DNA from: Patescibacteria group bacterium
Lineage (GTDB): Bacteria; Patescibacteriota; JACMRA01
Direction of reading: 5' to 3'
Length of the DNA stretch: 8,576 bases
Assembly: GCA_029935375.1 (NCBI GenBank)
Contig: JAOZKL010000034.1
Coordinates: 1-8,576 of the forward strand
Shown here: one piece after another, positions 1 to 5,986 of the stretch
How positions within the stretch are numbered: the first letter of the stretch is position 1
Layout: each line of letters begins with the position of its first letter
Made by a program: the position numbers and the translations under genes
Notes under the pieces: model-generated
What the model was told of the DNA's origin: nothing
What the model saw: the letters and a program-made list of their open reading frames with translations, nothing else
Databases searched by the model: none

Positions 1-43
1 ATCTAGCCTTGCTGGTTGCCAATCCGGTGGGATATTATAATCC

Positions 44-69
44 AAAATAAAAAGAACTATTAAAGTTCT
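44..69 (-). terminator. Intrinsic terminator after khpA
   Basis: Read on the minus strand, AGAACT, a five-base loop and AGTTCT form a perfect 6-bp stem (plus-strand 53-58 with 64-69). It is followed at once by a T-rich run (TTTTTATTTT, plus-strand 44-52). It begins about 33 bases past the khpA stop, the right place to end the infA-to-khpA transcript. The stem has only two G-C pairs, so it may be weak or partial. Confidence 0.6.
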
Positions 70-101
70 GTGGTTTATTTTTTGCTCTTCAAGTCAAGTT
101 T

Positions 102-503
102 TTAATCAATTACAAATTCACTCAATTCATTGTCTAGCTCATCTGCAAGTTTTTTTGCTTTTACTGTACCAATTACTTTTTTCTTTGGTGCTGGCTCTCG
201 TTCAACTCTTTCACTTGCTCTTTCTTTTTTTGGTGCTTTTGTTGATCCCTCTGGTTCCAAAAACTGTACTCGCACTGATTTACCCTCTACTTTACCTATA
301 GATTTTAGTATAGTTTTGACAGAATTTGCCATTATACCTTTACGTCCAATTAAGATCCCCATGTCATCCTTGTGGACCTTTACTGTTATATAGATATTTT
401 TCCCGTCATCTTTACGATCAATTTCTACCACATCATCGTTAGATACTAGTGTTTTTACTATATATTCCAAAACTTCCATATCTTTTGTTGCTTGTGTAGT
501 CAT
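102..503 (-). CDS. khpA: KH-domain RNA-binding protein KhpA with charged C-terminal extension
   Basis: A single type-II-like KH domain fills residues 9-80, with the signature GRKG loop at residues 53-56 preceded by the hydrophobic strand ending MGILI. KhpA (YlqC) is a small cytoplasmic RNA-binding protein, which in several bacteria works with KhpB/Jag and affects mRNA fate and cell elongation. The family is usually about 75-80 residues. This protein has 133, the surplus being a Lys/Glu/Pro-rich tail (about 84-133) that is probably disordered. It follows rpsP by 62 bases, the same pairing as in the classical rpsP-khpA-rimM-trmD cluster. The ATG at 503 was taken as start; Met9 is an alternative that fits the usual family N-terminus. 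Neither has a Shine-Dalgarno site. Family assignment is strong; function in this organism is inferred. Confidence 0.87.
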   Translation of the reverse strand: MTTQATKDMEVLEYIVKTLVSNDDVVEIDRKDDGKNIYITVKVHKDDMGILIGRKGIMANSVKTILKSIGKVEGKSVRVQFLEPEGSTKAPKKERASERVEREPAPKKKVIGTVKAKKLADELDNELSEFVID

Positions 504-565
504 AATAGGTTAAAAGTTTTTATTTTTTAGCTTATAAACTTTATTCAAGTCTATATAAAACAGTA

Positions 566-805
566 TTAACTAAGGTGCTTGTTCTTTTTCAAGATAGATT
601 TAACAGTGTCTGACATCTCAATATTGTTTCCGATACATCTATCCAACTCTGTTTTGTCTGAGATGATAAGCTCCTTTGTTCTTGGGTTATAGTTTCCAAG
701 GATTGCTTTGAATTTTTTCGATACATGGCGAGTTTTTTCTGCAACAACGATACGATAATATGGTTGGTGTACTCTTCCTGTTCTTTGTAATCTTATAGTT
801 AACAT
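566..805 (-). CDS. rpsP: 30S ribosomal protein bS16
   Basis: At 79 residues this is normal for bS16, a small-subunit protein that binds 16S rRNA early and stabilises the 5' domain. The N-terminus is diagnostic: IRLQRTGRVHQPYYRIVVAE at residues 4-23, followed by LGNYNPR at 36-42. The C-terminal region keeps the SDTVKSILKK helix (65-74), but the usual Gly-Ala-Gln-Pro before it is replaced by Asn-Asn-Ile-Glu-Met. It starts 18 bases after the rpsD stop and lies ahead of khpA. Finding bS16 here, in the slot where rpoA normally follows rpsD, is unusual. The region upstream of the ATG is A/T-rich with no Shine-Dalgarno motif. Confidence 0.96.
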   Translation of the reverse strand: MLTIRLQRTGRVHQPYYRIVVAEKTRHVSKKFKAILGNYNPRTKELIISDKTELDRCIGNNIEMSDTVKSILKKNKHLS

Positions 806-823
806 AATTTTCTAATTTATTTT

Positions 824-1456
824 TTAACGAACTCTACGTGAATAGTACTCTACAAGGTATCCCATGTTGAAGTCTTTTGGTAAGTCTGTTTCTAGTGGCA
901 GGTTGATAACTTTTATAGTCTTATCTTTCTTTTCTAGCCAAGCTGGAGATTCTTGAGGAACTTCTAGTTTGAACTCTTTCCAGAAAGGTCTTTTAATTTT
1001 ATTTTCTTTTACCTCTACAAGGTCCCCAACTTTTACAAGCATTGAAGGGATTGAAGCTTTTTTACCATTGATATTGAAATGACCGTGATTTACCAATTGT
1101 CTAGCCTGAGACATAGAGTTTGCAAGTCCAGCTCTATATACAACGCTATCCAAACGACGTTCTAGCAATTCTAGTACAACATTACCAGTTTGCCCACCTG
1201 TTGTAAATGCCTTTCTGAATAAGTTTGTCATTTGTTTTTCAGAAACACCATAACTGTAACGCAAAGCCTGTTTTTCTTGTAGATGTTTACCGTATTCTGA
1301 TAATCTTATAAACCTTTGGTTTGGTCCGTGTTCTCCTGGTTTATAATTTTTCTTTGTGTATTCATCTTTTGCAGAAAAACTACGAGCACCTTTTAAAAAC
1401 AAGTTTCGTTGAACTCGCCTTGATAATTTTACTTTTGATCCTGTATATCTTGACAT
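824..1456 (-). CDS. rpsD: 30S ribosomal protein uS4
   Basis: This 210-residue protein is uS4, a primary 16S rRNA-binding protein that nucleates 30S assembly and lines the mRNA entry channel. The N-terminal domain has the RRVQRNLFLKG-like region, KNYKPGEHGP (36-45) and the LRYSYGVSEKQ segment (65-75). The S4 RNA-binding domain spans about 101-151 (RRLDSVVYRAGLANSMSQAR, NHGHFNINGKK). The C-terminus keeps the family ending LVEYYSRRVR. It contains no cysteine at all, so it is a zinc-free uS4 form. The gene lies 16 bases after rpsK. In many bacteria uS4 represses its own operon by binding the leader mRNA; I see no recognisable uS4 leader here. rpoA and rplQ, which normally follow, are absent. Confidence 0.97.
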   Translation of the reverse strand: MSRYTGSKVKLSRRVQRNLFLKGARSFSAKDEYTKKNYKPGEHGPNQRFIRLSEYGKHLQEKQALRYSYGVSEKQMTNLFRKAFTTGGQTGNVVLELLERRLDSVVYRAGLANSMSQARQLVNHGHFNINGKKASIPSMLVKVGDLVEVKENKIKRPFWKEFKLEVPQESPAWLEKKDKTIKVINLPLETDLPKDFNMGYLVEYYSRRVR

Positions 1457-1472
1457 ATTTTATAATAATTTA

Positions 1473-1865
1473 TTATACTCTTCTAGTTTTTCGTTTTGTA
1501 ACTCCACCAAATGGGAACCCTGTAGTGTCTTTTATAGATTCGATTTCTAAATCTGAACTTTGAATAACTCTCAAAAAAGAATCTCTACCCATTCCACCAC
1601 CATTTATTACTAGGTGAGCTGTAGATGCTCCAATTTCCTGACAGATTTCCATGATTTGTTCTGTAGCTCTTTGTGATGCAAATGGAGTTGATTTTCTAGA
1701 ACCTTTAAATCCAACTTTACCAGAACTAGCCCAAGTAATAACCTTTCCTTCCAAGTCTGTAAGTGTGATTATACTGTTATTGAAATTTGCTTTTAGACAG
1801 ATTCGTACAATAGGTACTTTCTTTTTAAGCTTTTTTCTTTTTATAGTTTTTTCTTTCTTTGCCAT
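1473..1865 (-). CDS. rpsK: 30S ribosomal protein uS11 with altered C-terminal motif
   Basis: This 130-residue protein is uS11, part of the 30S platform beside the E site and the 16S rRNA 3' end. A basic N-terminal tail (residues 2-16) precedes the conserved core: NFNNSIITLTDLEGKVITWA (28-47), GFKGSRKSTPFASQ (53-66) and INGGGMGRDSFLRVIQ (87-102). The final 28 residues align without gaps to E. coli uS11. However, the nearly invariant segment His-Asn-Gly-Cys-Arg-Pro-Pro-Lys reads Phe-Gly-Gly-Val-Thr-Lys-Arg-Lys, so the asparagine equivalent to E. coli Asn119 is Gly120. The terminal RRV is kept. The gene is 42 bases after rpsM and 16 before rpsD. Identity is certain; the changed tail is discussed as a finding. 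Confidence 0.96.
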   Translation of the reverse strand: MAKKEKTIKRKKLKKKVPIVRICLKANFNNSIITLTDLEGKVITWASSGKVGFKGSRKSTPFASQRATEQIMEICQEIGASTAHLVINGGGMGRDSFLRVIQSSDLEIESIKDTTGFPFGGVTKRKTRRV

Positions 1866-1907
1866 AAATATTATAAATTAATCTTTTTTAGTTGTTATTA
1901 TATTCTA

Positions 1908-2294
1908 CTATGTCTTTGTAACTGCTGTTCTTCCACTTCCTGCAGTTGCACGCTTGTTTCCACGACAAGTACGACTATTTGTCTTAGTTCTTTGCCCCCT
2001 TACTGGAAGGTGTTTACGATGACGATCACCTCTCCAACATTTTATTTCTAAAAGCCTCTTAATATTACTACGGCGATTGTTTACTATATCTTCTTCTGTA
2101 ACCAATTCATCTTCTATATATGTACGAATACTCTTCATCTCTTTTTCAGACAAATCCTCCAGTGTTGTATTGTAAGCTATCTTTAACTTATCTAACATCT
2201 CTTTAACACTATTTTTACCAATGCCTTTTATAGCTGTTAAGCCAAATCTAACTTGCTTTTTTTGGTTTATTGAAACTCCTGCAATACGAATCAT
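1908..2294 (-). CDS. rpsM: 30S ribosomal protein uS13
   Basis: This 128-residue protein is uS13, which sits in the 30S head, contacts the P-site tRNA and forms bridges with the large subunit. The start MIRIAGVSIN and the helix-hairpin-helix region (GLTAIKGIGKNSVKEML, 18-34) are typical. So are RRSNIKRLLEIKCWRGDRHR (74-93) and the rRNA/tRNA-contacting PVRGQRTKTNSRT (97-109). The C-terminal tail (110-128) is basic and Gly/Thr-rich, as in the family. It begins 8 bases after the rpmJ-like gene and stops with TAG. It shows no sequence oddity, which makes the divergence of its operon neighbours more striking. Confidence 0.97.
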   Translation of the reverse strand: MIRIAGVSINQKKQVRFGLTAIKGIGKNSVKEMLDKLKIAYNTTLEDLSEKEMKSIRTYIEDELVTEEDIVNNRRSNIKRLLEIKCWRGDRHRKHLPVRGQRTKTNSRTCRGNKRATAGSGRTAVTKT

Positions 2295-2302
2295 AATTCA
2301 AA

Positions 2303-2491
2303 TTAATATTTTTTTACTTTTTTTCTTCGACGAGAAATAGGTTGTCGTGCTTTTATTCTTGGGCCTATAGAACTGTTATCAAATGGGTAAAAACGCAAAA
2401 TACCTTTACGCTTACAAAAATATCCCTGAGCCATGCGACCCCTTCTTTTGAGTGCTTTACCTCGTCCTTTCATTGACACTTTAACTTTCAT
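2303..2491 (-). CDS. rpmJ: Divergent bL36-like protein in the rpmJ position, zinc ligands lost
   Basis: This 62-residue, very basic protein lies exactly where rpmJ sits in the conserved infA-rpmJ-rpsM order, 4 bases after infA and 8 before rpsM. The opening MKVKVSMK resembles the bL36 opening MKVRxSVK. Residues 26-50 (CKRKGILRF ... GPRIKARQ) can be matched to the family's RRKGxxxVIC ... NPKHKQRQG. bL36 is normally 37-38 residues and binds zinc through three Cys and one His. Here only Cys26 remains, there is no histidine, about ten residues are inserted after the first strand, and a polybasic tail (53-62) is added. It is probably a zinc-free, enlarged bL36 bound to 23S rRNA. Position is the main support; it could instead be a lineage-specific basic ribosomal protein that replaced bL36. 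Confidence 0.68.
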   Translation of the reverse strand: MKVKVSMKGRGKALKRRGRMAQGYFCKRKGILRFYPFDNSSIGPRIKARQPISRRRKKVKKY

Positions 2492-2495
2492 AATT

Positions 2496-2834
2496 CTATT
2501 TATTAACTTTTGGTGGTTTCGTGAACGATCTTTTTAACATAACTATAGTTCCATTGGTTAGGTCTTGGTTGGGGTCTATCTCTACTGTAACAGTATCTCC
2601 CTTGATCATGTTGATGTGTTTGAGTTTAAAAACAGTTCTAAGCTTACAATCAACCATAATATCATCCAAATCACCAGGCCTTTCAACTCTTACTTTGAAA
2701 CGAGTTCCAGGGAGTGCTTCATAGATACGTCCTTGTAGATAGATTTTGTTTGGATCAAACTCAATATCTAAGTTCTTACGCTTTCTTTTTCCGCTGCCTG
2801 CCTTTTTCCTCTTTTTGCCTCTATAGTATGCCAT
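2496..2834 (-). CDS. infA: Translation initiation factor IF-1, extended and divergent
   Basis: IF-1 binds the 30S A site during initiation and stimulates IF-2 and IF-3. The OB-fold core is recognisable at residues 33-102: LQGRIYEALPGTRFKVRVE (33-51), then KGDTVTVEIDP (78-88) and LTNGTIVMLKR (92-102), matching the family's QGTVLETLPNTMFRVELE, GDKVTVEL and LSKGRIVFR. The protein is 112 residues against about 72 normally. It has a Lys/Arg/Gly-rich tail of some 30 residues in front, about five extra residues between the second strand and GD, and a 10-residue tail. The usual HISGKMRKNYIRI segment is replaced by VDCKLRTVFKLKHI. As first gene of the operon it follows an 80-base gap with promoter-like sites. 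Its place next to rpmJ-rpsM supports the call. Confidence 0.85.
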   Translation of the reverse strand: MAYYRGKKRKKAGSGKRKRKNLDIEFDPNKIYLQGRIYEALPGTRFKVRVERPGDLDDIMVDCKLRTVFKLKHINMIKGDTVTVEIDPNQDLTNGTIVMLKRSFTKPPKVNK

Positions 2835-2837
2835 TTA

Positions 2838-2866
2838 ATATTATTTCTCGACTTTTGAACAGTCAA
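2838..2866 (-). promoter_or_regulatory. Putative infA-proximal promoter giving a very short or absent leader
   Basis: On the minus strand a -35-like TTGACT (2861-2866) is separated by 17 bases from TAATAT (2838-2843), a 4/6 match to the -10 consensus. AATAAT (2840-2845) overlaps it as a 5/6 match with a 15-base spacer. The infA ATG begins only 3-5 bases past these hexamers, so initiation here would give a leaderless or nearly leaderless mRNA. A small inverted repeat (TTGA, CTGT, TCAA) overlaps the -35. In such AT-rich DNA, chance matches are common. Confidence 0.35.
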
Positions 2867-2873
2867 GTCACTA

Positions 2874-2901
2874 GTTAAAACTACTTTTTATCTTTTGTCA
2901 A
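2874..2901 (-). promoter_or_regulatory. Putative upstream promoter of the translation operon
   Basis: A perfect -35 hexamer TTGACA (minus strand, plus coordinates 2896-2901) is followed after 16 bases by TTTAAC (2874-2879), a 4/6 match to the -10 consensus. Expected initiation near 2867 would leave a leader of about 33 bases before infA. It lies between the TfoX-domain gene and infA, where a new transcription unit is expected; no terminator is visible upstream of it. Confidence 0.45.
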
Positions 2902-2914
2902 GAGTTTTTAGTTT

Positions 2915-3226
2915 TTATAAGTTGGTAGCTAAATTAGCCCAGCTTGCCAATTCTTCTACATTTTCTATTATTTGATTTGGTACATTGTAATAGTTTTTTA
3001 GGTGTTGTGTTTTGCTGGGTGAAAAAAACTTACTTTTATAATCTCTGTATATCACAGAAGTCTTTTTATTTGTTTTGAAGTACAGGTTCAGAGGTGTTCC
3101 AGATATTATTGCAAAAAACTTATCATCATTATATAATCCATATCCACCAAACATTTTTGTGTATGTTATATTTGGTAATAATCTAAGCTGGTCTAGTATA
3201 TAGTTAAGATAGCTTTCCTTGTGCAT
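2915..3226 (-). CDS. TfoX N-terminal-domain protein
   Basis: This 103-residue protein matches the stand-alone TfoX N-terminal domain. After an N-terminal helix it has the family signature KMFGGYGLYNDDKFFAII (residues 24-41), a strand LNLYFKT (46-52), and the characteristic C-terminal YYNVP ... VEELASWANLA (79-100). In gamma-proteobacteria TfoX/Sxy promotes competence gene expression together with CRP. Stand-alone N-domain proteins are widespread and mostly uncharacterised, so no competence role should be assumed. The ATG at 3226 lies inside the end of clpC and the two genes overlap by 23 bases in different frames, implying co-transcription and possibly translational coupling. No C-terminal TfoX domain follows. 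Confidence 0.85.
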   Translation of the reverse strand: MHKESYLNYILDQLRLLPNITYTKMFGGYGLYNDDKFFAIISGTPLNLYFKTNKKTSVIYRDYKSKFFSPSKTQHLKNYYNVPNQIIENVEELASWANLATNL

Positions 3227-5840
3227 TCATTTTTGTTTTAACTTTACTATTTTTTGTAACTCTGATTTTCTTTGTAGAAGACTTTTTCTTATTTTTTACA
3301 ATTATTTGCTTATCTTTCACTATTATCTCTATGCTATTAGCTTTTGGATGATCTAATAAATAGTCGGCTAATGGTGTTTGTACTAATTCTGCTACAGACG
3401 ATTTTACCTCTCTTGCTCCATATTGTATTTTTTTGCCCATTGTATCAGCAACATACTTAACCAAATCTTTGCCGAAGCTTATACTTCTTCCTTGTTTGAA
3501 TAGATGCTTTTGTACCAAAGTTAGTTGTTTTACAATTATTGATTTTAGTATTTTGGTGCTTATTGGTCTAAACACTATCTTGCCAGTAATTCGTCCTAAA
3601 ATTTCTGGTCGTATACTTTTTTCCACCTCGTCCATCACCTGATCTTTGATAACTTGATAGTCTTGCTCTTCCTCTTCATCATCTACAATCCCATCAAATC
3701 CTATTTTACTAGCAAACTTATTTAATTTATTTTTACCAAGATTGGAGGTTAAGAATATTAAAGTATTTTGGCAGCTTACGGTCTCTCCTTTAGCATCTGT
3801 AATTTGCCCATCTTCCAACATTTGTAATAGTATGTTTAGATTTTCTGGATGACCTTTTTCTATCTCATCAAATAGTATTACAGAATATGGTCTTTTTCTC
3901 AAAAAAGATGTTAGTTGTGGTTCATCATCATAGCCAATATATCCAGCAGGCGCTCCAAGCAATCTACTAGTACTGTGTTTTTCTTTCAGCTCTGACATGT
4001 CAATCTTTAATAGATATTTTTTTGGATCTCCATAAAGATTTTTTGTTAGAACTTTTACAAGTTCTGTTTTCCCTACTCCAGTTGGACCTAATAATATGAA
4101 ACTTGCTATTGGGCCTGTGTTTGGATTTACACCCGCATGGCTCAATTTCAGTGCATTTGTAACACGATTGATAACCTCTTGTTGTCCAAAGATCTCTTTT
4201 TTTAGGCTGCCTTCAAGCTCTTTTATCTGAGTATAGATGTTTGAACTGATCCTTACAAGTGGAACTCCTGACATATCAGATATTGTCTTCTCTAGTAGAT
4301 GTTCTGTAACAACACTTAGTTTTTGTATTTCCTTGTTCTTGATATTCAAGCTTGATAATTTTTGCTCTAAGCTCTTCTGATCTTTGTCAAATTTTTCAGT
4401 AAGTTTATCATTTTCATTCAATATGGCATCATTTTTTTGTTGTATGAGCCCTAATATTTCTTTCTCGATTTTACTCCACTCGGTTTCCCTTCCTTCCAAT
4501 TTCATTGCTTTTTTATATGCATAGATACGAGCTCTAACCAATGTTTCATCGAGAACATCAAAAGCTTTATCTGGAAAATGTCTTTCTGCTAAAAATCTAC
4601 CAGCCAAATCTACAGATTTTTCTAATAAACTGTCTGGAAAAGTTGCTTTGTGGAAGTTCTCATATCCTATTTTTGCACCTTTCAAAATACGCACAGTCTC
4701 TTCTTGGCTAGGCTCTTCCACTCTAACAGTTTGAAATCTTCTTGCTAGTGCCTTGTCTTTCTTAATTGTCCTGTATTCTGATTCGGTAGTGGCTCCAATT
4801 ATACTGATTTCTCCGCGGGCTAGGGCGGGTTTTAGTATTCCACCCATCTCAGGTCCCTTTTCTGAGCCTCCGTTGCCAGCTCCAACTATATCATGTATCT
4901 CATCTATAAAAAGGATTACATTGCCATCTTCTTCAACTTCTTTTAGTACTGATTTTAATCTTTGTTCAAACTCTCCACGGAACACAGATCCTGCAATCAT
5001 TCCACTGATATCTAGGCTCATTATTTGTTTGCCTTGTAACCACTGAGGAATTTCTTTTTTGTTGATCCTTTGTGCCAAGCCTTCAATCAAAGCTGTTTTT
5101 CCAACTCCAGCTTCGCCTAAGATTATAGGATTGTTTTTGTTTTTTCTGCTTAAAATTTGTATAATTCTATCTAATTCTTTATCCCTCTCCAGTAGTTTGA
5201 AATTCTTTTCTTTGCTTATTTTTTTATTCAAATTTACTGCAAATGTTTTTAAAGCTGATTTCTTTTTCCTACCTTTTCTTCCAGTAAACTGTTGTTTCAT
5301 GTCAGCTTTCATCTGCTCTTTCATGTCTTCATCTGGTTCATTTGTTGTTGAGGAGTTTGCAACGCGGTCTTCGAATATTTGGAGTATAACAGATTTTAGT
5401 TTTTCAACTTGGTTTTCTGTCATGTTCATCAGTTCACGGCCGTGTGAGTTAGCCGATTCTAATATGCCGAACAGTAGGTGTTCTATACCGATATAGTCAT
5501 AGTCAAAATCTTCCGCAATTCTGATAGAGATATCTAGAGCCATCTGAAACTCAGTTGTTATCTCTGGGAGCATATCTATAGCCTCTTTTGCCTTGCCTTC
5601 TTTACTATTTTTTGGTTGGAATTTTGACAGACCTTGTTCTTTCATTGTTTTTAACAAGTCCTTGCTTTCCATATTTCCTATCAAGCTGACTTGTAGTGGA
5701 AGATCTTCTTGTGGCTGTGATAGTATACCAAACAGTAGATGCTCTGTCCCAATATTTGTATGCCCAAGCTGGACGGCGACTTGTTGTGCTAGATCTAAAC
5801 TATTCTTTGCTCTATCATTAAATTTTGGAATCTTGGTCAT
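3204..5840 (-). CDS. clpC: ClpC-type AAA+ unfoldase, ATPase subunit of a Clp protease
   Basis: This 878-residue Hsp100 protein is an ATP-driven hexameric unfoldase that feeds proteins to ClpP. Two Clp N-terminal repeats (about 5-75 and 80-157; GTEHLLFGIL and GIEHLLFGIL) bind adaptors or substrates. A charged linker of about 45 residues follows. D1 has Walker A GEAGVGKT (242-249), pore loop GSVFRGEF (284-291), Walker B VILFIDE (308-314) and arginines at 367-368. A short coiled-coil middle segment spans about 446-515. D2 has Walker A GPTGVGKT (585-592), pore loop GYIGYD (633-638), Walker B VILFDE (654-659) and sensor-2 GAR (808-810). The loop Ile-Gly-Phe (713-715) fits the ClpP-docking tripeptide, arguing against ClpB. 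Oddities are an acidic run after that loop (719-727), RPEILGRIT where RPEFLNRID is usual, and a Lys-rich tail from about 850. No CtsR box is seen upstream. clpP is not in this window. Confidence 0.95.
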   Translation of the reverse strand: MTKIPKFNDRAKNSLDLAQQVAVQLGHTNIGTEHLLFGILSQPQEDLPLQVSLIGNMESKDLLKTMKEQGLSKFQPKNSKEGKAKEAIDMLPEITTEFQMALDISIRIAEDFDYDYIGIEHLLFGILESANSHGRELMNMTENQVEKLKSVILQIFEDRVANSSTTNEPDEDMKEQMKADMKQQFTGRKGRKKKSALKTFAVNLNKKISKEKNFKLLERDKELDRIIQILSRKNKNNPIILGEAGVGKTALIEGLAQRINKKEIPQWLQGKQIMSLDISGMIAGSVFRGEFEQRLKSVLKEVEEDGNVILFIDEIHDIVGAGNGGSEKGPEMGGILKPALARGEISIIGATTESEYRTIKKDKALARRFQTVRVEEPSQEETVRILKGAKIGYENFHKATFPDSLLEKSVDLAGRFLAERHFPDKAFDVLDETLVRARIYAYKKAMKLEGRETEWSKIEKEILGLIQQKNDAILNENDKLTEKFDKDQKSLEQKLSSLNIKNKEIQKLSVVTEHLLEKTISDMSGVPLVRISSNIYTQIKELEGSLKKEIFGQQEVINRVTNALKLSHAGVNPNTGPIASFILLGPTGVGKTELVKVLTKNLYGDPKKYLLKIDMSELKEKHSTSRLLGAPAGYIGYDDEPQLTSFLRKRPYSVILFDEIEKGHPENLNILLQMLEDGQITDAKGETVSCQNTLIFLTSNLGKNKLNKFASKIGFDGIVDDEEEEQDYQVIKDQVMDEVEKSIRPEILGRITGKIVFRPISTKILKSIIVKQLTLVQKHLFKQGRSISFGKDLVKYVADTMGKKIQYGAREVKSSVAELVQTPLADYLLDHPKANSIEIIVKDKQIIVKNKKKSSTKKIRVTKNSKVKTKMNAQGKLS

Positions 5841-5866
5841 ATTATTATATATAATTCAATAGAAAC

Positions 5867-5893
5867 ATTATAAGAAAAAACTTTTTTTGGCAA
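5867..5893 (-). promoter_or_regulatory. Putative clpC promoter
   Basis: On the minus strand, a perfect -10 TATAAT (plus coordinates 5867-5872) is preceded after 15 bases by TTGCCA (5888-5893), a 5/6 match to the -35 consensus. The spacer is shorter than the ideal 17. Initiation near 5860 would give a leader of about 20 bases before the clpC ATG at 5840. I see no CtsR heptad repeats or CIRCE inverted repeat near it. Confidence 0.5.
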
Positions 5894-5986
5894 GGGTATT
5901 TTTTGGTTGCTAGTATTGATATCGTGCTTGCAATTTTGTGTTTTGTGTGCTTTGGTGTAGAAAATTATTGAATTTGAATACTTATT

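Noticed and set aside
1..93. Open minus-strand frame running off the left edge (residues DYNIPPDWQPARLD and upstream), with a possible TTG start.
   Set aside because: It has no ATG and overlaps the khpA terminator hairpin. It may be the beginning of the next gene, but about 30 codons without a start are not enough to call.
4753..5496. Two long plus-strand frames opposite clpC.
   Set aside because: They lie opposite the Walker A/B and linker regions of a strongly conserved gene and have low-complexity, protein-unlike composition.
5900..5985. Promoter for the plus-strand gene (TTGCAA or TTGTGT with TAGAAA).
   Set aside because: Matches to both hexamers are weak and spacing is ambiguous; no single site could be chosen.
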